Shown: positions 16,532 to 25,830, counted from the stretch's first letter. The stretch is DNA of 64,000 bases from Bacillus_BA songklensis (GCF_042649685.1 NZ_JBHRZT010000073.1:310001-374000); one strand, 5' to 3'. Program-made: numbers and translations. Notes: generated by a model not told the origin, from the sequence alone.

Positions 16532-19408
16532 ATGGCTATGGAAAACATCGTAGTAAAAGGAGCGAGGGCTCACAATTTAAAAGATATCGATGTCACCATT
16601 CCGCGCGACAAACTAGTCGTTCTAACGGGGTTATCCGGTTCGGGCAAATCTTCCCTTGCCTTTGATACCATTTATGCGGAAGGGCAGCGACGCTATGTCG
16701 AATCCCTGTCCGCATACGCACGTCAGTTTTTAGGGCAAATGGATAAACCGGATGTAGATGCCATTGAAGGGCTCTCACCGGCTATTTCAATCGACCAAAA
16801 AACGACGAGCCGCAATCCCCGTTCAACGGTCGGAACAGTGACGGAGATTTATGACTATTTGCGTTTGTTGTTTGCGCGTGTTGGACACCCGACATGTCCT
16901 GTTCATGATGTAGAGATTACGTCGCAGACGATTGAGCAGATGGTTGACCGAATCATGGAATATCCGGAGCGTACGAAGCTCCAGGTACTGGCACCCGTTG
17001 TGTCGGGACGAAAAGGGACTCATGCCAAGGTGCTGGAAGATATTAAAAAGCAAGGGTACGTAAGAGCTCGCGTTGATGGAGATATCCTGGATCTGTCAGA
17101 AGAGATTGAGCTTGAAAAAAATAAAAAGCATTCCATTGAAGTGGTTGTGGACCGGATTGTGGTGAAGGAAGGAGTGGAAACCCGTCTTGCGGATTCACTC
17201 GAAACAGCTTTAAAGCTTGGAGAAGGAAGGGTCATCATTGACGTCATCGGGGAAGAAGAGCTGCTATTCAGTGAACATCATGCCTGCCCGCTTTGCGGTT
17301 TTTCCATCGGGGAATTAGAGCCGCGCATGTTTTCTTTTAACAGTCCGTACGGCGCTTGTCCAAGTTGTGACGGATTAGGCTCCAAATTGGAAGTGGATGT
17401 TGACCTTGTTATCCCTAATTATGATTTAACATTGCGTCAACATGCGATTGCCCCGTGGGAGCCGACAAGTTCTCAATATTATCCGCAGCTGTTAGAAGCG
17501 GTTTGTAACCATTACGGTATTGATATGGATGTACCGGTAAAGGACATTCCAAAGCATTTACTGGATAAGGTGATGTATGGAAGTGATGGGGAAGACATTT
17601 ACTTCCGTTACGAAAATGATTTCGGGCAAATTCGTGAAAATTATATCCAATTTGAAGGGGTCATCCGGAATGTTGAGCGCCGTTACAAGGAAACAAGCTC
17701 GGATTATATTCGTGAACAAATGGAAAAGTACATGGCCCATCAACCTTGTCCGACTTGTAAAGGGAACCGTTTAAAGAAAGAAAGCTTAGCGGTCTTAATT
17801 GACCGCCGTCATATCGGTGATGTAACAAAGCTTTCCGTTCAAGAAGCGTACGAGTTTTTTACGGCACTGCGGTTGACAGAAAAAGAAATGAAAATTGCCA
17901 ACTTGATTTTGCGTGAAATTCAAGAGCGTTTAGGTTTCCTAAACAATGTTGGTCTTGATTATTTAACATTGAGCCGCTCGGCGGGCACCTTATCAGGAGG
18001 AGAAGCGCAGCGTATCCGTCTGGCGACGCAAATCGGCTCCCGCCTGACAGGCGTTCTCTATATTTTGGATGAGCCGTCTATCGGACTCCATCAGCGCGAT
18101 AACGATCGCTTGATTCAAACGATGCAAAGCATGCGCGATATCGGTAATACATTAATTGTCGTCGAGCACGACGAAGACACCATGATGGCGGCCGATTACC
18201 TTATTGATATTGGGCCCGGTGCCGGTGTTCACGGGGGAAAAGTCGTTTCAAGCGGAACACCGGAAGAAGTGATGAACGATCCGAACTCGTTAACAGGCCA
18301 GTATTTGGCGGGGAAAAAGTTTATTCCGCTGCCTCATGAGCGAAGAAAAGCTGATAAAGACCGGATGATTGAAATTGTCGGGGCCAAAGAAAATAACTTG
18401 AAAAACGTTCGCGTCAAATTTCCGCTTGGTACGTTTATTGCGGTAACGGGCGTATCCGGCTCCGGAAAGAGTACACTCATCAATGAAGTGTTACACAAAG
18501 CCCTTGCCCAAAAGCTTTACAAGGCGAAAAGCAAGCCTGGCGAGCATAAAGAAATCAAAGGGCTAGAAAATCTCGATAAAGTCATTGATATCGACCAGTC
18601 ACCAATCGGACGCACGCCAAGGTCGAACCCGGCTACGTATACAGGAGTATTCGATGATATCCGCGAGGTGTTCGCCCAGACGAATGAAGCGAAAGTACGC
18701 GGTTATAAAAAAGGGCGTTTCAGTTTTAACGTCAAAGGCGGTCGTTGTGAAGCATGCCGAGGGGATGGCATTATTAAAATCGAAATGCATTTCTTGCCGG
18801 ATGTATATGTGCCGTGTGAAGTGTGTCATGGAAAACGATACAACCGCGAGACCCTGGACGTAACGTATAAAGGGAAAAACATTTCAGACGTATTGGAGAT
18901 GACAGTCGAAGACGGACTTCAATTTTTTGAAAACATCCCAAAAATCAAGCGTAAGCTGCAGACGATTGCAGATGTCGGCCTCGGTTATATTCGCCTTGGA
19001 CAGCCGGCGACGACGTTATCGGGCGGGGAAGCCCAGCGTGTGAAGCTTGCATCTGAGCTGCATCGCCGTTCGACGGGCCGTACACTCTACATTTTGGATG
19101 AACCGACAACAGGTTTGCATATCGATGACATTTCCCGTCTCTTGAAGGTATTGCAGCGGCTTGTGGAAAACGGTGATACCGTGCTTGTGATCGAGCATAA
19201 TCTGGACGTGATCAAAGCGGCCGACTACCTCGTGGATCTTGGACCGGAAGGAGGAGACGGCGGCGGACAAATCGTTGCGACCGGAACGCCGGAAGAAGTA
19301 GCGGAAGTGGAAGGTTCCTATACAGGACGTTATTTAAAACCGATCTTACAGCGTGACCGCCAACGGATGGAAGAGCGCATCAAGCAGGCTGAAGCGGTAA
19401 CGAATTAA
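16532..19408 (+). CDS. uvrA: Excinuclease ABC subunit A
   Basis: ABC-type ATPase that finds DNA lesions and loads UvrB. 958 residues with two ABC cassettes: Walker A GLSGSGKSS (about residues 31-39) and GVSGSGKST (about 643-651). The two signature motifs TLSGGEAQRIRLA and TLSGGEAQRVKLA are present. Zinc-binding cysteine clusters are present (CPLCG with CPSCDG; CEACRGDG with CEVCHG). It starts ten bases after uvrB and forms an operon with it. Length and order are normal for Bacillus. Confidence 0.98.
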   Translation: MAMENIVVKGARAHNLKDIDVTIPRDKLVVLTGLSGSGKSSLAFDTIYAEGQRRYVESLSAYARQFLGQMDKPDVDAIEGLSPAISIDQKTTSRNPRSTVGTVTEIYDYLRLLFARVGHPTCPVHDVEITSQTIEQMVDRIMEYPERTKLQVLAPVVSGRKGTHAKVLEDIKKQGYVRARVDGDILDLSEEIELEKNKKHSIEVVVDRIVVKEGVETRLADSLETALKLGEGRVIIDVIGEEELLFSEHHACPLCGFSIGELEPRMFSFNSPYGACPSCDGLGSKLEVDVDLVIPNYDLTLRQHAIAPWEPTSSQYYPQLLEAVCNHYGIDMDVPVKDIPKHLLDKVMYGSDGEDIYFRYENDFGQIRENYIQFEGVIRNVERRYKETSSDYIREQMEKYMAHQPCPTCKGNRLKKESLAVLIDRRHIGDVTKLSVQEAYEFFTALRLTEKEMKIANLILREIQERLGFLNNVGLDYLTLSRSAGTLSGGEAQRIRLATQIGSRLTGVLYILDEPSIGLHQRDNDRLIQTMQSMRDIGNTLIVVEHDEDTMMAADYLIDIGPGAGVHGGKVVSSGTPEEVMNDPNSLTGQYLAGKKFIPLPHERRKADKDRMIEIVGAKENNLKNVRVKFPLGTFIAVTGVSGSGKSTLINEVLHKALAQKLYKAKSKPGEHKEIKGLENLDKVIDIDQSPIGRTPRSNPATYTGVFDDIREVFAQTNEAKVRGYKKGRFSFNVKGGRCEACRGDGIIKIEMHFLPDVYVPCEVCHGKRYNRETLDVTYKGKNISDVLEMTVEDGLQFFENIPKIKRKLQTIADVGLGYIRLGQPATTLSGGEAQRVKLASELHRRSTGRTLYILDEPTTGLHIDDISRLLKVLQRLVENGDTVLVIEHNLDVIKAADYLVDLGPEGGDGGGQIVATGTPEEVAEVEGSYTGRYLKPILQRDRQRMEERIKQAEAVTN

Positions 19409-19429
19409 CAGCAGATTGAACATTTTTTG

Positions 19430-19475
19430 AAAGAGGCTGATTCGAAAGCATGTTTTCGGGTCAGCCTCTTTGCTT
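19430..19475 (+). terminator. Terminator of uvrBA
   Basis: AAAGAGGCTGA (19430-19440) pairs with TCAGCCTCTTT (19461-19471); an inner CGAAA/TTTCG helps. This AGAGGCTG stem core recurs in the elements at 41474 and 53545. Confidence 0.8.
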
Positions 19476-19564
19476 GTATATTAATTCCAGTTAACCTTTT
19501 TACATCATCCTTCGCTTTTTATTCTGTTTTTGGCCTTTCTGTTCTCCCATCCTGAATAAGCTTC

Positions 19565-19680
19565 CAAAGGTTCTCGTATAAGCGGGTGACAAGAACCCGT
19601 AAGGGAGCTTGTCACCCGCTTATGCGTAAATTAAGGGAGATGGATTGTTTTTCATCCATCTCCCTTAATTTATGTGGATT
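19565..19680 (+). repeat. Bipartite hairpin element, copy 2 (uvrA-yvlA gap)
   Basis: Same architecture as 1971-2086. Stem A is TAAGCGGGTGACAAG / CTTGTCACCCGCTTA, 15 perfect pairs. Stem B is an 18-bp perfect pairing AAATTAAGGGAGATGGAT / ATCCATCTCCCTTAATTT, around 19627-19672. Loop, linker GCGTAAA and tail TTTATGTGGAT are shared with copy 1. Two stem A positions changed on both strands (C-G to G-C; T-A to G-C) and the one mismatch of copy 1 is repaired here. Remaining gap sequence shows nothing else. Confidence 0.72.
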
Positions 19681-19743
19681 TGGATAGCATATGAAACTAT
19701 TTGGTGGAATAAACGTATAACAAATTGAAGGAGTTGAAAAAGG

Positions 19744-20055
19744 ATGGAAGTTAAAAAAATCATTTCTTCCTTATGTTACTTCAGTGTGTTTTTTGCCCCG
19801 TTTTTGTTTCCTGTTATCGTCTACTTTGTAACGGATGAGTATGACGTGAAAAGGCATGCGAAAGCCTCCTTTATTTCGCATTTAATCCCGGCTTTAACCT
19901 TTCTCTTGTTTTTCCTCGCATTTATTCCAGGTATGCCTCTATCAGGAGATCTTATATTCGGCTGGTTTGTGATCATGATGGTTGTATTTGGGATTTTAAG
20001 CTTGATTATTACGATTTGGAATATTGTCAAAGGCATTAAAGTGTTACTTTCTTGA
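19744..20055 (+). CDS. yvlA: YvlA-like DUF4870 membrane protein
   Basis: 103-residue protein with an N-terminal membrane segment, the short soluble DEYDVKRHAKASFISHL motif characteristic of DUF4870, and two further helices. RBS AAGGAG lies before ATG 19744, although spacing is a little long. It heads the yvlABCD group as in B. subtilis, an envelope-stress type operon; function of the protein is not known. Confidence 0.75.
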   Translation: MEVKKIISSLCYFSVFFAPFLFPVIVYFVTDEYDVKRHAKASFISHLIPALTFLLFFLAFIPGMPLSGDLIFGWFVIMMVVFGILSLIITIWNIVKGIKVLLS

Positions 20056-20070
20056 TTCATGGAGGAAAAG

Positions 20071-20100
20071 ATGATGGACGGCAGGGGGCATCATGGATGA
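20071..20100 (+). CDS. Nine-codon minigene coupled to yvlB
   Basis: ATG 20071 preceded at 5 bases by GGAGGA encodes MMDGRGHHG and stops at TGA 20098-20100, overlapping the yvlB ATG (20097) as ATGA. The good ribosome site belongs to the minigene, so ribosomes may reach yvlB by termination-reinitiation. A GGGGG run inside offers a frameshift possibility. Speculative. Confidence 0.3.
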   Translation: MMDGRGHHG

Positions 20101-21200
20101 TTGAAAAGCGAAAGCAAATTCTAAAGATGGTAGAAGAGGGGAAGCTATCTGCAAATGAAGCATTCATGCTGTTAGAAGCATTAGAAAAAGATGAAAAGAA
20201 AGCAGCGGTGAAGACAGAAGAGATCGTACAAGAGCTCTCAACCGTTGTATCCGGTCATGGAAAAAGTACATCCAAACAGCAGTCGGCATCCCATGTGTCG
20301 TTTAAAGATAAATTTTTAACATTTGTAGATCAAACGTTAAAAAAGGTGAAGGATTTAGATTTGGATTTTAATTTTGGTCCCTCTTATGAAGTGAGGCATA
20401 TTTTTCAACATTCTGCGGGCTGCATCCAGCAAATTGATATTGATATAACGAATGGCGGAGTGGAGTTGCTGCCGTGGACTCACCAGGATGTTCGAGTGGA
20501 GTGTGACGCCCTTGTGTATAAGGTGGAACACCAAGAAGCGGCACGGCAATCTTTTTTACAGAGTGTCACTTTTTCGATTGAAAATGGCTTGCTTCGGTTT
20601 TTGGTTCAAAAAAAGCATTTGAAAGTCAAAACGAAGATTTACATTCCATCAACGATGTATGAACGAGTAAAAGTTAGGATGTTCAACGGTGCCATTTTTG
20701 CAGAAGGGGTAAGCGCCGGGGAGTTAAAAATGAAAGCGGCCAATGGGGCCATTCATCTAAAAAACATTCGGGCTGAAGAGGCGGAAATCGAAACAGCGAA
20801 CGGCCACATTACCATAGATGGGTCCCATGTGAAGAATTGTGAAGCAGAAACCATTAATGGATTGATTCGTATGGAAGGGGCATATGAGAAAGTAAATATT
20901 CAAACATTCAACGGCAGCATCAAGTGCCATTTTAAGGATGAACGTACAGAGAAGATTTTCTTGAAAACGACGACCGGAAGTATTGATGTATGCGTACCGA
21001 ATACGGCGGCAGTGGAAGGAGATTTAAAATCGAATCTCGGAAATTTTACATGTTTGCTTCCGAATCTGGAAATAGTAGAAGAAAAAAATGAAACGGTACA
21101 AAAAGTCTTGCGTTTTAGAGCCAATATGCTTTATGGACGAACATGCAAACTGTTTGCAGAGTCCAAAACAAGTTCCGTTACCATTAAGAATAACGGCTAA
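20097..21200 (+). CDS. yvlB: YvlB, DUF4097 adhesin-like beta-repeat protein
   Basis: About 367 residues. N-terminal SHOCT-like helix (KQILKMVEEGKLSANEAFMLLEALE) followed by a DUF4097 beta-helix/beta-sandwich region with repeated NG turns (MFNGAIFAEGV, AANGAIHLKNI, TANGHITIDGS, TFNGSIKCHF). In B. subtilis yvlB belongs to an operon linked to envelope stress and to the PspC-like YvlC. The start ATG 20097 overlaps the stop of a 9-codon minigene (20071-20100), so translation may be coupled. No signal peptide seen. Confidence 0.82.
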   Translation: MIEKRKQILKMVEEGKLSANEAFMLLEALEKDEKKAAVKTEEIVQELSTVVSGHGKSTSKQQSASHVSFKDKFLTFVDQTLKKVKDLDLDFNFGPSYEVRHIFQHSAGCIQQIDIDITNGGVELLPWTHQDVRVECDALVYKVEHQEAARQSFLQSVTFSIENGLLRFLVQKKHLKVKTKIYIPSTMYERVKVRMFNGAIFAEGVSAGELKMKAANGAIHLKNIRAEEAEIETANGHITIDGSHVKNCEAETINGLIRMEGAYEKVNIQTFNGSIKCHFKDERTEKIFLKTTTGSIDVCVPNTAAVEGDLKSNLGNFTCLLPNLEIVEEKNETVQKVLRFRANMLYGRTCKLFAESKTSSVTIKNNG

Positions 21201-21212
21201 GGAGTGGACGGC

Positions 21213-21410
21213 ATGAAAAAACTTTATCGTTCCCGTAAGAACCGGAAGCTGGCCGGTGTGATCGGAGGACTTGCCGATTATACCGGATGGGACGTAACTT
21301 TGCTCCGTATTTTGTTTGCCCTTGGGGTCATTATAGGGTACGGCTCTCTTGCGCTCATTTATTTAATTTGGATATTTGTTGTACCGGATGAAGAGGGGAC
21401 GACGTACTAG
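21213..21410 (+). CDS. yvlC: PspC-domain protein YvlC
   Basis: 65-residue PspC-type membrane protein: KKLYRSRKNRKLAGVIGGLA, then YTGWDVTLLRILFAL and a hydrophobic segment ending FVVPDEE. PspC-domain proteins relay envelope stress. Start ATG 21213 has AAGGAG 8 bases upstream. It is packed between yvlB and yvlD (2-base gap). Confidence 0.9.
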   Translation: MKKLYRSRKNRKLAGVIGGLADYTGWDVTLLRILFALGVIIGYGSLALIYLIWIFVVPDEEGTTY

Positions 21411-21412
21411 AG

Positions 21413-21775
21413 ATGTTTCATTGGTTAATCCGTATTTTAGTGAATTCCCTTGTATTAATTGTGATTGCAGGATATATAGAATCGTTCTATTTGGAGTCTG
21501 TGAGTGCGGCCGTTCTCGCCAGTATTTTGTTATCCATCCTAAATGTCATCGTGAAGCCAATCTTGATTTTCTTGACTTTGCCTGTTACTTTCCTGACACT
21601 CGGTTTATTTTTATTTGTCATCAATGCGGTTACATTAATGATTACCCAAGCACTTATGGGGGATTCATTTGTGATCGAAGGGTTTGGTACGGCTGTTATA
21701 GCGTCCGTCATTATGTCCGTGCTGAATCTTTTCATTCAAAACTTGATCATTGAGCCGTTGCAAAAACGGAAATAA
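21413..21775 (+). CDS. yvlD: YvlD, phage-holin family membrane protein
   Basis: 120 residues, four hydrophobic helices of the holin_4/YvlD family; signatures include FHWLIRILVNSLVL, LNVIVKPILIFLTLPVTF and NLFIQNLIIEPL. Not a phage gene here; it ends the yvlABCD operon and is followed by a strong terminator. Confidence 0.85.
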   Translation: MFHWLIRILVNSLVLIVIAGYIESFYLESVSAAVLASILLSILNVIVKPILIFLTLPVTFLTLGLFLFVINAVTLMITQALMGDSFVIEGFGTAVIASVIMSVLNLFIQNLIIEPLQKRK

Positions 21776-21807
21776 TACTTCATTTCTTTTATTAGTCAAA
21801 TAATGCT

Positions 21808-21848
21808 AAAATAAAGATGCTGCACTTTGTACAGCATCTTTATTTTGG
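21808..21848 (+). terminator. Terminator of yvlABCD
   Basis: Perfect 15-bp stem: AAAATAAAGATGCTG (21808-21822) / CAGCATCTTTATTTT (21832-21846). Confidence 0.85.
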
Positions 21849-21924
21849 TTGTTTAGGGTAAGCATTGAGGTCAACTGCCACCCTAGGGGTTTTAAGCCCG
21901 ATTCTATAAAAAGGAGGAAATAGT

Positions 21925-22863
21925 GTGGCCAGAGTTCGAACGAAAGACATCATTGAAAAGTTTAATCTAGAGCTTGTCAGCGGGGAAGAAGGGATTAACC
22001 GCCCCATTACAACAAGTGATATTTCTCGCCCCGGGATTGAAATAGCAGGCTTTTTTACATATTATCCGGCAGAGCGCCTTCAATTATTAGGTAAGACGGA
22101 ACTTTCATTCTTCCAGCAATTAGACTCTGAAGAGAAAAAAATTCGGATGGAGAAGCTTTGTACCGATATTACACCGGCCATTATCGTTTCGCGTGAGATG
22201 GGAGTGCCGCCTGAATTAATCGAAGCATCTGAACGTGAATCCGTGCCAGTGTTGCGTTCACACATGAAAACGACACGCTTGTCGAGTCATTTAACAAACT
22301 TTTTAGAAAGTAAGCTGGCACCAACGACCGCTATGCACGGTGTTTTAGTCGACGTATACGGAATAGGGGTCTTGATTACAGGCAAGAGCGGTGTTGGTAA
22401 AAGTGAGACGGCTTTGGAATTGGTGAAGCGCGGCCATCGTCTTGTAGCGGATGATTGTGTAGAAATTCGCCAGGAAGACCAGGATACTCTTGTTGGGAAT
22501 GCACCTGGCCTGATCGAGCATCTTCTTGAAATTCGCGGATTAGGCATCATTAATGTGATGACCCTGTTCGGTGCGGGAGCTGTTCGCAGCTATAAACGCA
22601 TCTCCCTTGTTATCAACCTGGAGCTGTGGGATCAAAACAAACAATACGACCGACTCGGGTTGGAAGAAGAGAAAATCAAAATCATTGATACAGATGTTAC
22701 GAGGTTGACTGTTCCGGTTCGTCCAGGGCGAAACCTGGCTGTTATCATTGAAGTGGCGTCGATGAACTTCCGCTTAAAGCGGATGGGAATTAATGCAGCC
22801 GAGCAGTTTTCAAATCGCTTAACAGATGTAATCGAAGATGTTGATCATCACGATGAACTTTAA
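21925..22863 (+). CDS. hprK: HPr kinase/phosphorylase
   Basis: Bifunctional enzyme that phosphorylates and dephosphorylates Ser46 of HPr and Crh, the switch for carbon catabolite repression through CcpA. 312 residues. The P-loop GKSGVGKSE is at about residues 154-162 and the HprK signature LEIRGLGIINV lies near 202. Start GTG 21925 with AAGGAGG upstream. First gene of the hprK-lgt-yvoD-ppaX-yvoF operon. Its substrate protein Crh is encoded at 41214 in this window. Confidence 0.97.
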   Translation: MARVRTKDIIEKFNLELVSGEEGINRPITTSDISRPGIEIAGFFTYYPAERLQLLGKTELSFFQQLDSEEKKIRMEKLCTDITPAIIVSREMGVPPELIEASERESVPVLRSHMKTTRLSSHLTNFLESKLAPTTAMHGVLVDVYGIGVLITGKSGVGKSETALELVKRGHRLVADDCVEIRQEDQDTLVGNAPGLIEHLLEIRGLGIINVMTLFGAGAVRSYKRISLVINLELWDQNKQYDRLGLEEEKIKIIDTDVTRLTVPVRPGRNLAVIIEVASMNFRLKRMGINAAEQFSNRLTDVIEDVDHHDEL

Positions 22864-22880
22864 GGAAAGGGAGTGAAATT

Positions 22881-23690
22881 GTGCTGGGGAACATTCAACC
22901 GTTGGACCGTGTATTCCTTCATCTAGGTCCAATCACCATTTATTGGTACGGGGTCATCATCGGTGTCGGAGTATTGCTGGCTTTGTATATCGCAACACGT
23001 GAGGCAGAACGTCGCGGTCTCTCAAAAGAGTTATTTGTCGACCTTGTGTTATTTGCGGTACCGATTGCCATTATCTGTGCCCGGATTTACTATGTCATTT
23101 TTAAGTGGGACTATTATTCGCAGCATGTGAGCGAAATCCCGCAAATCTGGCAGGGGGGAATTGCCATTCACGGCGGTCTGATAGGGGCTGTGGCAACTGC
23201 TCTTGTCTTTTCAAAGATAAAAGGGGTTTCCTTTTGGAAGCTCGCTGATATTGCAGCACCAAGCATTATCCTTGGGCAGGCGATTGGGCGCTGGGGAAAT
23301 TTCATGAATCAGGAAGCACACGGCGGCCCTGTAACGAGAGAATTTCTGGAAGGGTTGCATTTACCGGATTTTATTATTAATCAAATGTATATTAACGGTA
23401 CGTATTATCATCCAACGTTCTTATATGAATCGCTTTGGAACTTAGTTGGTTTTATTTTATTGATCGCACTGAGACGGGTGAATTTACGCCGGGGCGAGAT
23501 GTTTTTCACGTATATCATTTGGTACTCAATTGGACGCTTCTTTGTAGAAGGGCTGCGGACGGACAGCTTGATGTTGACGGAAACGCTGCGCATTGCCCAA
23601 GTCATTTCACTGTTCTTTATTGCTTTAGCCATTGTCTTGCTGATCATTCGCCGCGTAAAAGGCTGGAGTAAGGAACGATATTTAGAGTAG
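22881..23690 (+). CDS. lgt: Prolipoprotein diacylglyceryl transferase
   Basis: Integral membrane enzyme transferring diacylglyceryl to the lipobox cysteine of prolipoproteins. 269 residues, seven hydrophobic helices, with conserved GGIAIHGGLIGA, RWGNFMNQEAHG and YHPTFLYESLWNL segments. Start GTG 22881 with AAAGGGAG upstream. A likely local substrate is the lipoprotein at 42946. Confidence 0.97.
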   Translation: MLGNIQPLDRVFLHLGPITIYWYGVIIGVGVLLALYIATREAERRGLSKELFVDLVLFAVPIAIICARIYYVIFKWDYYSQHVSEIPQIWQGGIAIHGGLIGAVATALVFSKIKGVSFWKLADIAAPSIILGQAIGRWGNFMNQEAHGGPVTREFLEGLHLPDFIINQMYINGTYYHPTFLYESLWNLVGFILLIALRRVNLRRGEMFFTYIIWYSIGRFFVEGLRTDSLMLTETLRIAQVISLFFIALAIVLLIIRRVKGWSKERYLE

Positions 23691-23707
23691 AGAAGGGAGG
23701 GTTACGT

Positions 23708-24652
23708 TTGGTTGGCTCGATTAAAAAGGGATTGTTTGTTGGCTTAAAGACGACATGGACGCTTGGTAAAATCATTTTTCCGATTACGTTGATTGTCTCC
23801 ATTCTTCAGTACACTCCGATCATCCACTGGTTCGCCAAACTGATTGCGCCGCTTATGGGCTTTATCGGCTTGTCAGGCGATGCGGCCATTCCGCTTGTGC
23901 TGGGAAATTGCTTGAATTTATATGCTGGAATTGGAGCCATACTATCATTAGATCTAACGGTGAAAGAAGTCTTTATTCTTGCTGTCATGTTATCATTCTC
24001 TCATAACTTGTTTATTGAAACAGGAGTAGCGCTTAAAGTAGGCGTCAAGCTCTGGGTCATCCTTGCGGTTCGTATCGGACTTGCGATTGTGTCGGCTTTT
24101 TTCATCAGCTTGCTGTGGCAGGGCGGGGGTGAACCGGCTCAGTATGGTTTTCTTTCCTCAAAAGCGGAAGAAGTAAACGGATGGATGGCCATCTTCATGC
24201 ACGGGATCGAAAAAGCGAGTTTTGGTATTATTCAGCTTGCCTTGATCGTCATTCCTGTCATGATCGGGATGCAAATTTTGAAAGACTTAAACTGGTTGGT
24301 GAAGTTTTCGAATTGGATGGCACCGGCGACAAGGATACTTGGAATGAAGGAAAATACATCTCTAACGCTTGCGACAGGATTACTGATTGGATTAGCATAC
24401 GGAGCAGGTGTCATGATTCAAGCGGTCAAAGAAGATGGGGTATCCTCAAAAGATGCGACACTGGCCTTTATCTTTTTAGTGGCGTGCCACGCGGTTATAG
24501 AGGATACGCTCATTTTCGTTCCGTTAGGAATCAACGTGCTGCCGCTCCTGCTCATCCGGGTGTGTGTAGCTATTCTTTTAACGATCATTGTCGCAAGAAT
24601 TTGGAATCGAGCCGAAATTGTAAGCAGAAAGGAAGCAACATATGAGCATTAA
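23708..24652 (+). CDS. yvoD: YvoD, nucleoside-recognition (Gate) domain membrane protein
   Basis: 314-residue polytopic protein with two Gate domains; SFSHNLFIETG and ACHAVIEDTLIF are the repeated family motifs. Function uncertain in Bacillus. TTG start at 23708 follows AGGGAGGG. The last 11 bases overlap the start of ppaX, so the two are co-translated. Confidence 0.8.
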   Translation: MVGSIKKGLFVGLKTTWTLGKIIFPITLIVSILQYTPIIHWFAKLIAPLMGFIGLSGDAAIPLVLGNCLNLYAGIGAILSLDLTVKEVFILAVMLSFSHNLFIETGVALKVGVKLWVILAVRIGLAIVSAFFISLLWQGGGEPAQYGFLSSKAEEVNGWMAIFMHGIEKASFGIIQLALIVIPVMIGMQILKDLNWLVKFSNWMAPATRILGMKENTSLTLATGLLIGLAYGAGVMIQAVKEDGVSSKDATLAFIFLVACHAVIEDTLIFVPLGINVLPLLLIRVCVAILLTIIVARIWNRAEIVSRKEATYEH

Positions 24653-25289
24653 CACGATTCTTTTTGATTTAGACGGAACATTGATTGATACAAACGAACT
24701 TATTATTTCTTCCTTTTTACATACCTTGAATAAGTTCTATCCGAACAAGTATCAGCGTGAGGATGTCCTTCCATTTATGGGGCCCACTTTATATGAAACA
24801 TTTGTTAGCATCGACAAAGAACGGGTACAGGAGCTCATTGATACGTATCGCGAATACAACATTTCGCACCATGACCTATTGGTGAAAGAATTTGAAGGCG
24901 TATTTGAAACCGTTCAATGGCTGAAAGAGCAAGGATATAAACTGGGTATTGTGACGACGAAAATGAGCAATGTGGTCATGATGGGATTAAAGCTGACTAA
25001 GCTGGACCAGTTTTTTGATGTGATTGTGGCGATCGATCATGTGACCAATCCAAAACCGCATCCAGAACCGATTGAAAAGGCGCTCCAACAATTGGATGCT
25101 AAGCCGGAAGAAGCACTGATGGTTGGAGATAATCATCATGATATCTTAGGCGGAAAAAATGCTGGAACGAAAACGGCGGGTGTCGCGTGGAGCGCAAAAG
25201 GACGCGAGCACATCGCACAGTACGAGCCTGATTTTATTTTAGAAAAGATGAGTGATTTAAGGGACATTCTTGGAGGAATGAAAGTTTGA
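24642..25289 (+). CDS. ppaX: Pyrophosphatase PpaX
   Basis: HAD-family phosphatase. In B. subtilis it hydrolyses the pyrophosphate released by HprK phosphorylase activity, hence its place in the hprK operon. Motif I FDLDGTLIDT (residues 8-17), motif II VTTKMSN, and the motif III/IV lysine and acidic residues (NPKPHPEPIEKAL; MVGDNHHDILGGKNAG). 215 residues, normal for the family. Confidence 0.93.
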   Translation: MSINTILFDLDGTLIDTNELIISSFLHTLNKFYPNKYQREDVLPFMGPTLYETFVSIDKERVQELIDTYREYNISHHDLLVKEFEGVFETVQWLKEQGYKLGIVTTKMSNVVMMGLKLTKLDQFFDVIVAIDHVTNPKPHPEPIEKALQQLDAKPEEALMVGDNHHDILGGKNAGTKTAGVAWSAKGREHIAQYEPDFILEKMSDLRDILGGMKV

Positions 25290-25789
25290 GGAGAACGACA
25301 CGTTATCCTGTAGAGGGGGCTAATTCGCTTTGGCATGTTTATAAAACGGTGCCGTTTTGGAAAGTCGTCAAAAACTTTCTAGTGATTCAAATTGCACGCT
25401 ACACTCCCTTTTTGTCTTTGAAAAACTGGTTGTATCGAACGTTTTTGCGTGTGAAGGTGGGAGAGCAAACGTCAGTTGCCCTCATGGTCATGCTGGATGT
25501 GATGTTTCCTGAAAAAATTCAAGTTGGCCGCAATACCGTCATTGGGTACAACACGACGATTTTGGCCCATGAATATTTAATAAAAGAATACCGCTTAGGT
25601 GAGGTCATCATCGGGGACGAAGTCATGATTGGGGCTAATACAACGATTTTACCCGGTGTCACAATTGGAGACAGAGCGATCGTCTCAGCCGGAACGCTCG
25701 TCCATAAAGACGTACCCGCCGGTGCCTTTGTCGGCGGAAACCCGATGCGGATCATCTATACAAAAGAGGAGATGGAAAAAAGAGAGTGA
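25286..25789 (+). CDS. yvoF: YvoF, left-handed beta-helix acyltransferase
   Basis: 167-residue protein with hexapeptide repeats (IQVGRNTVIGYNTTI, VIIGDEVMIGANTTILPGVTIGDRAIVSAGTL) ending in the GGNPMRII motif of the LacA/Maa acetyltransferase group. Substrate unknown. TTG start at 25286 overlaps the ppaX stop; RBS GGAGG is 11 bases upstream. Last gene of the hprK operon. Confidence 0.85.
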   Translation: MRRTTRYPVEGANSLWHVYKTVPFWKVVKNFLVIQIARYTPFLSLKNWLYRTFLRVKVGEQTSVALMVMLDVMFPEKIQVGRNTVIGYNTTILAHEYLIKEYRLGEVIIGDEVMIGANTTILPGVTIGDRAIVSAGTLVHKDVPAGAFVGGNPMRIIYTKEEMEKRE

Positions 25790-25830
25790 TTTAAACGGCG
25801 TAAAGAACAGGCCGTTTAAATCACTCTACT
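25783..25830 (+). terminator. Terminator overlapping the end of yvoF
   Basis: Perfect 17-bp stem, AGAGTGATTTAAACGGC (25783-25799) / GCCGTTTAAATCACTCT (25811-25827). The yvoF stop codon (25787-25789) lies inside the 5' arm, so a terminating ribosome would delay folding. Confidence 0.8.
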
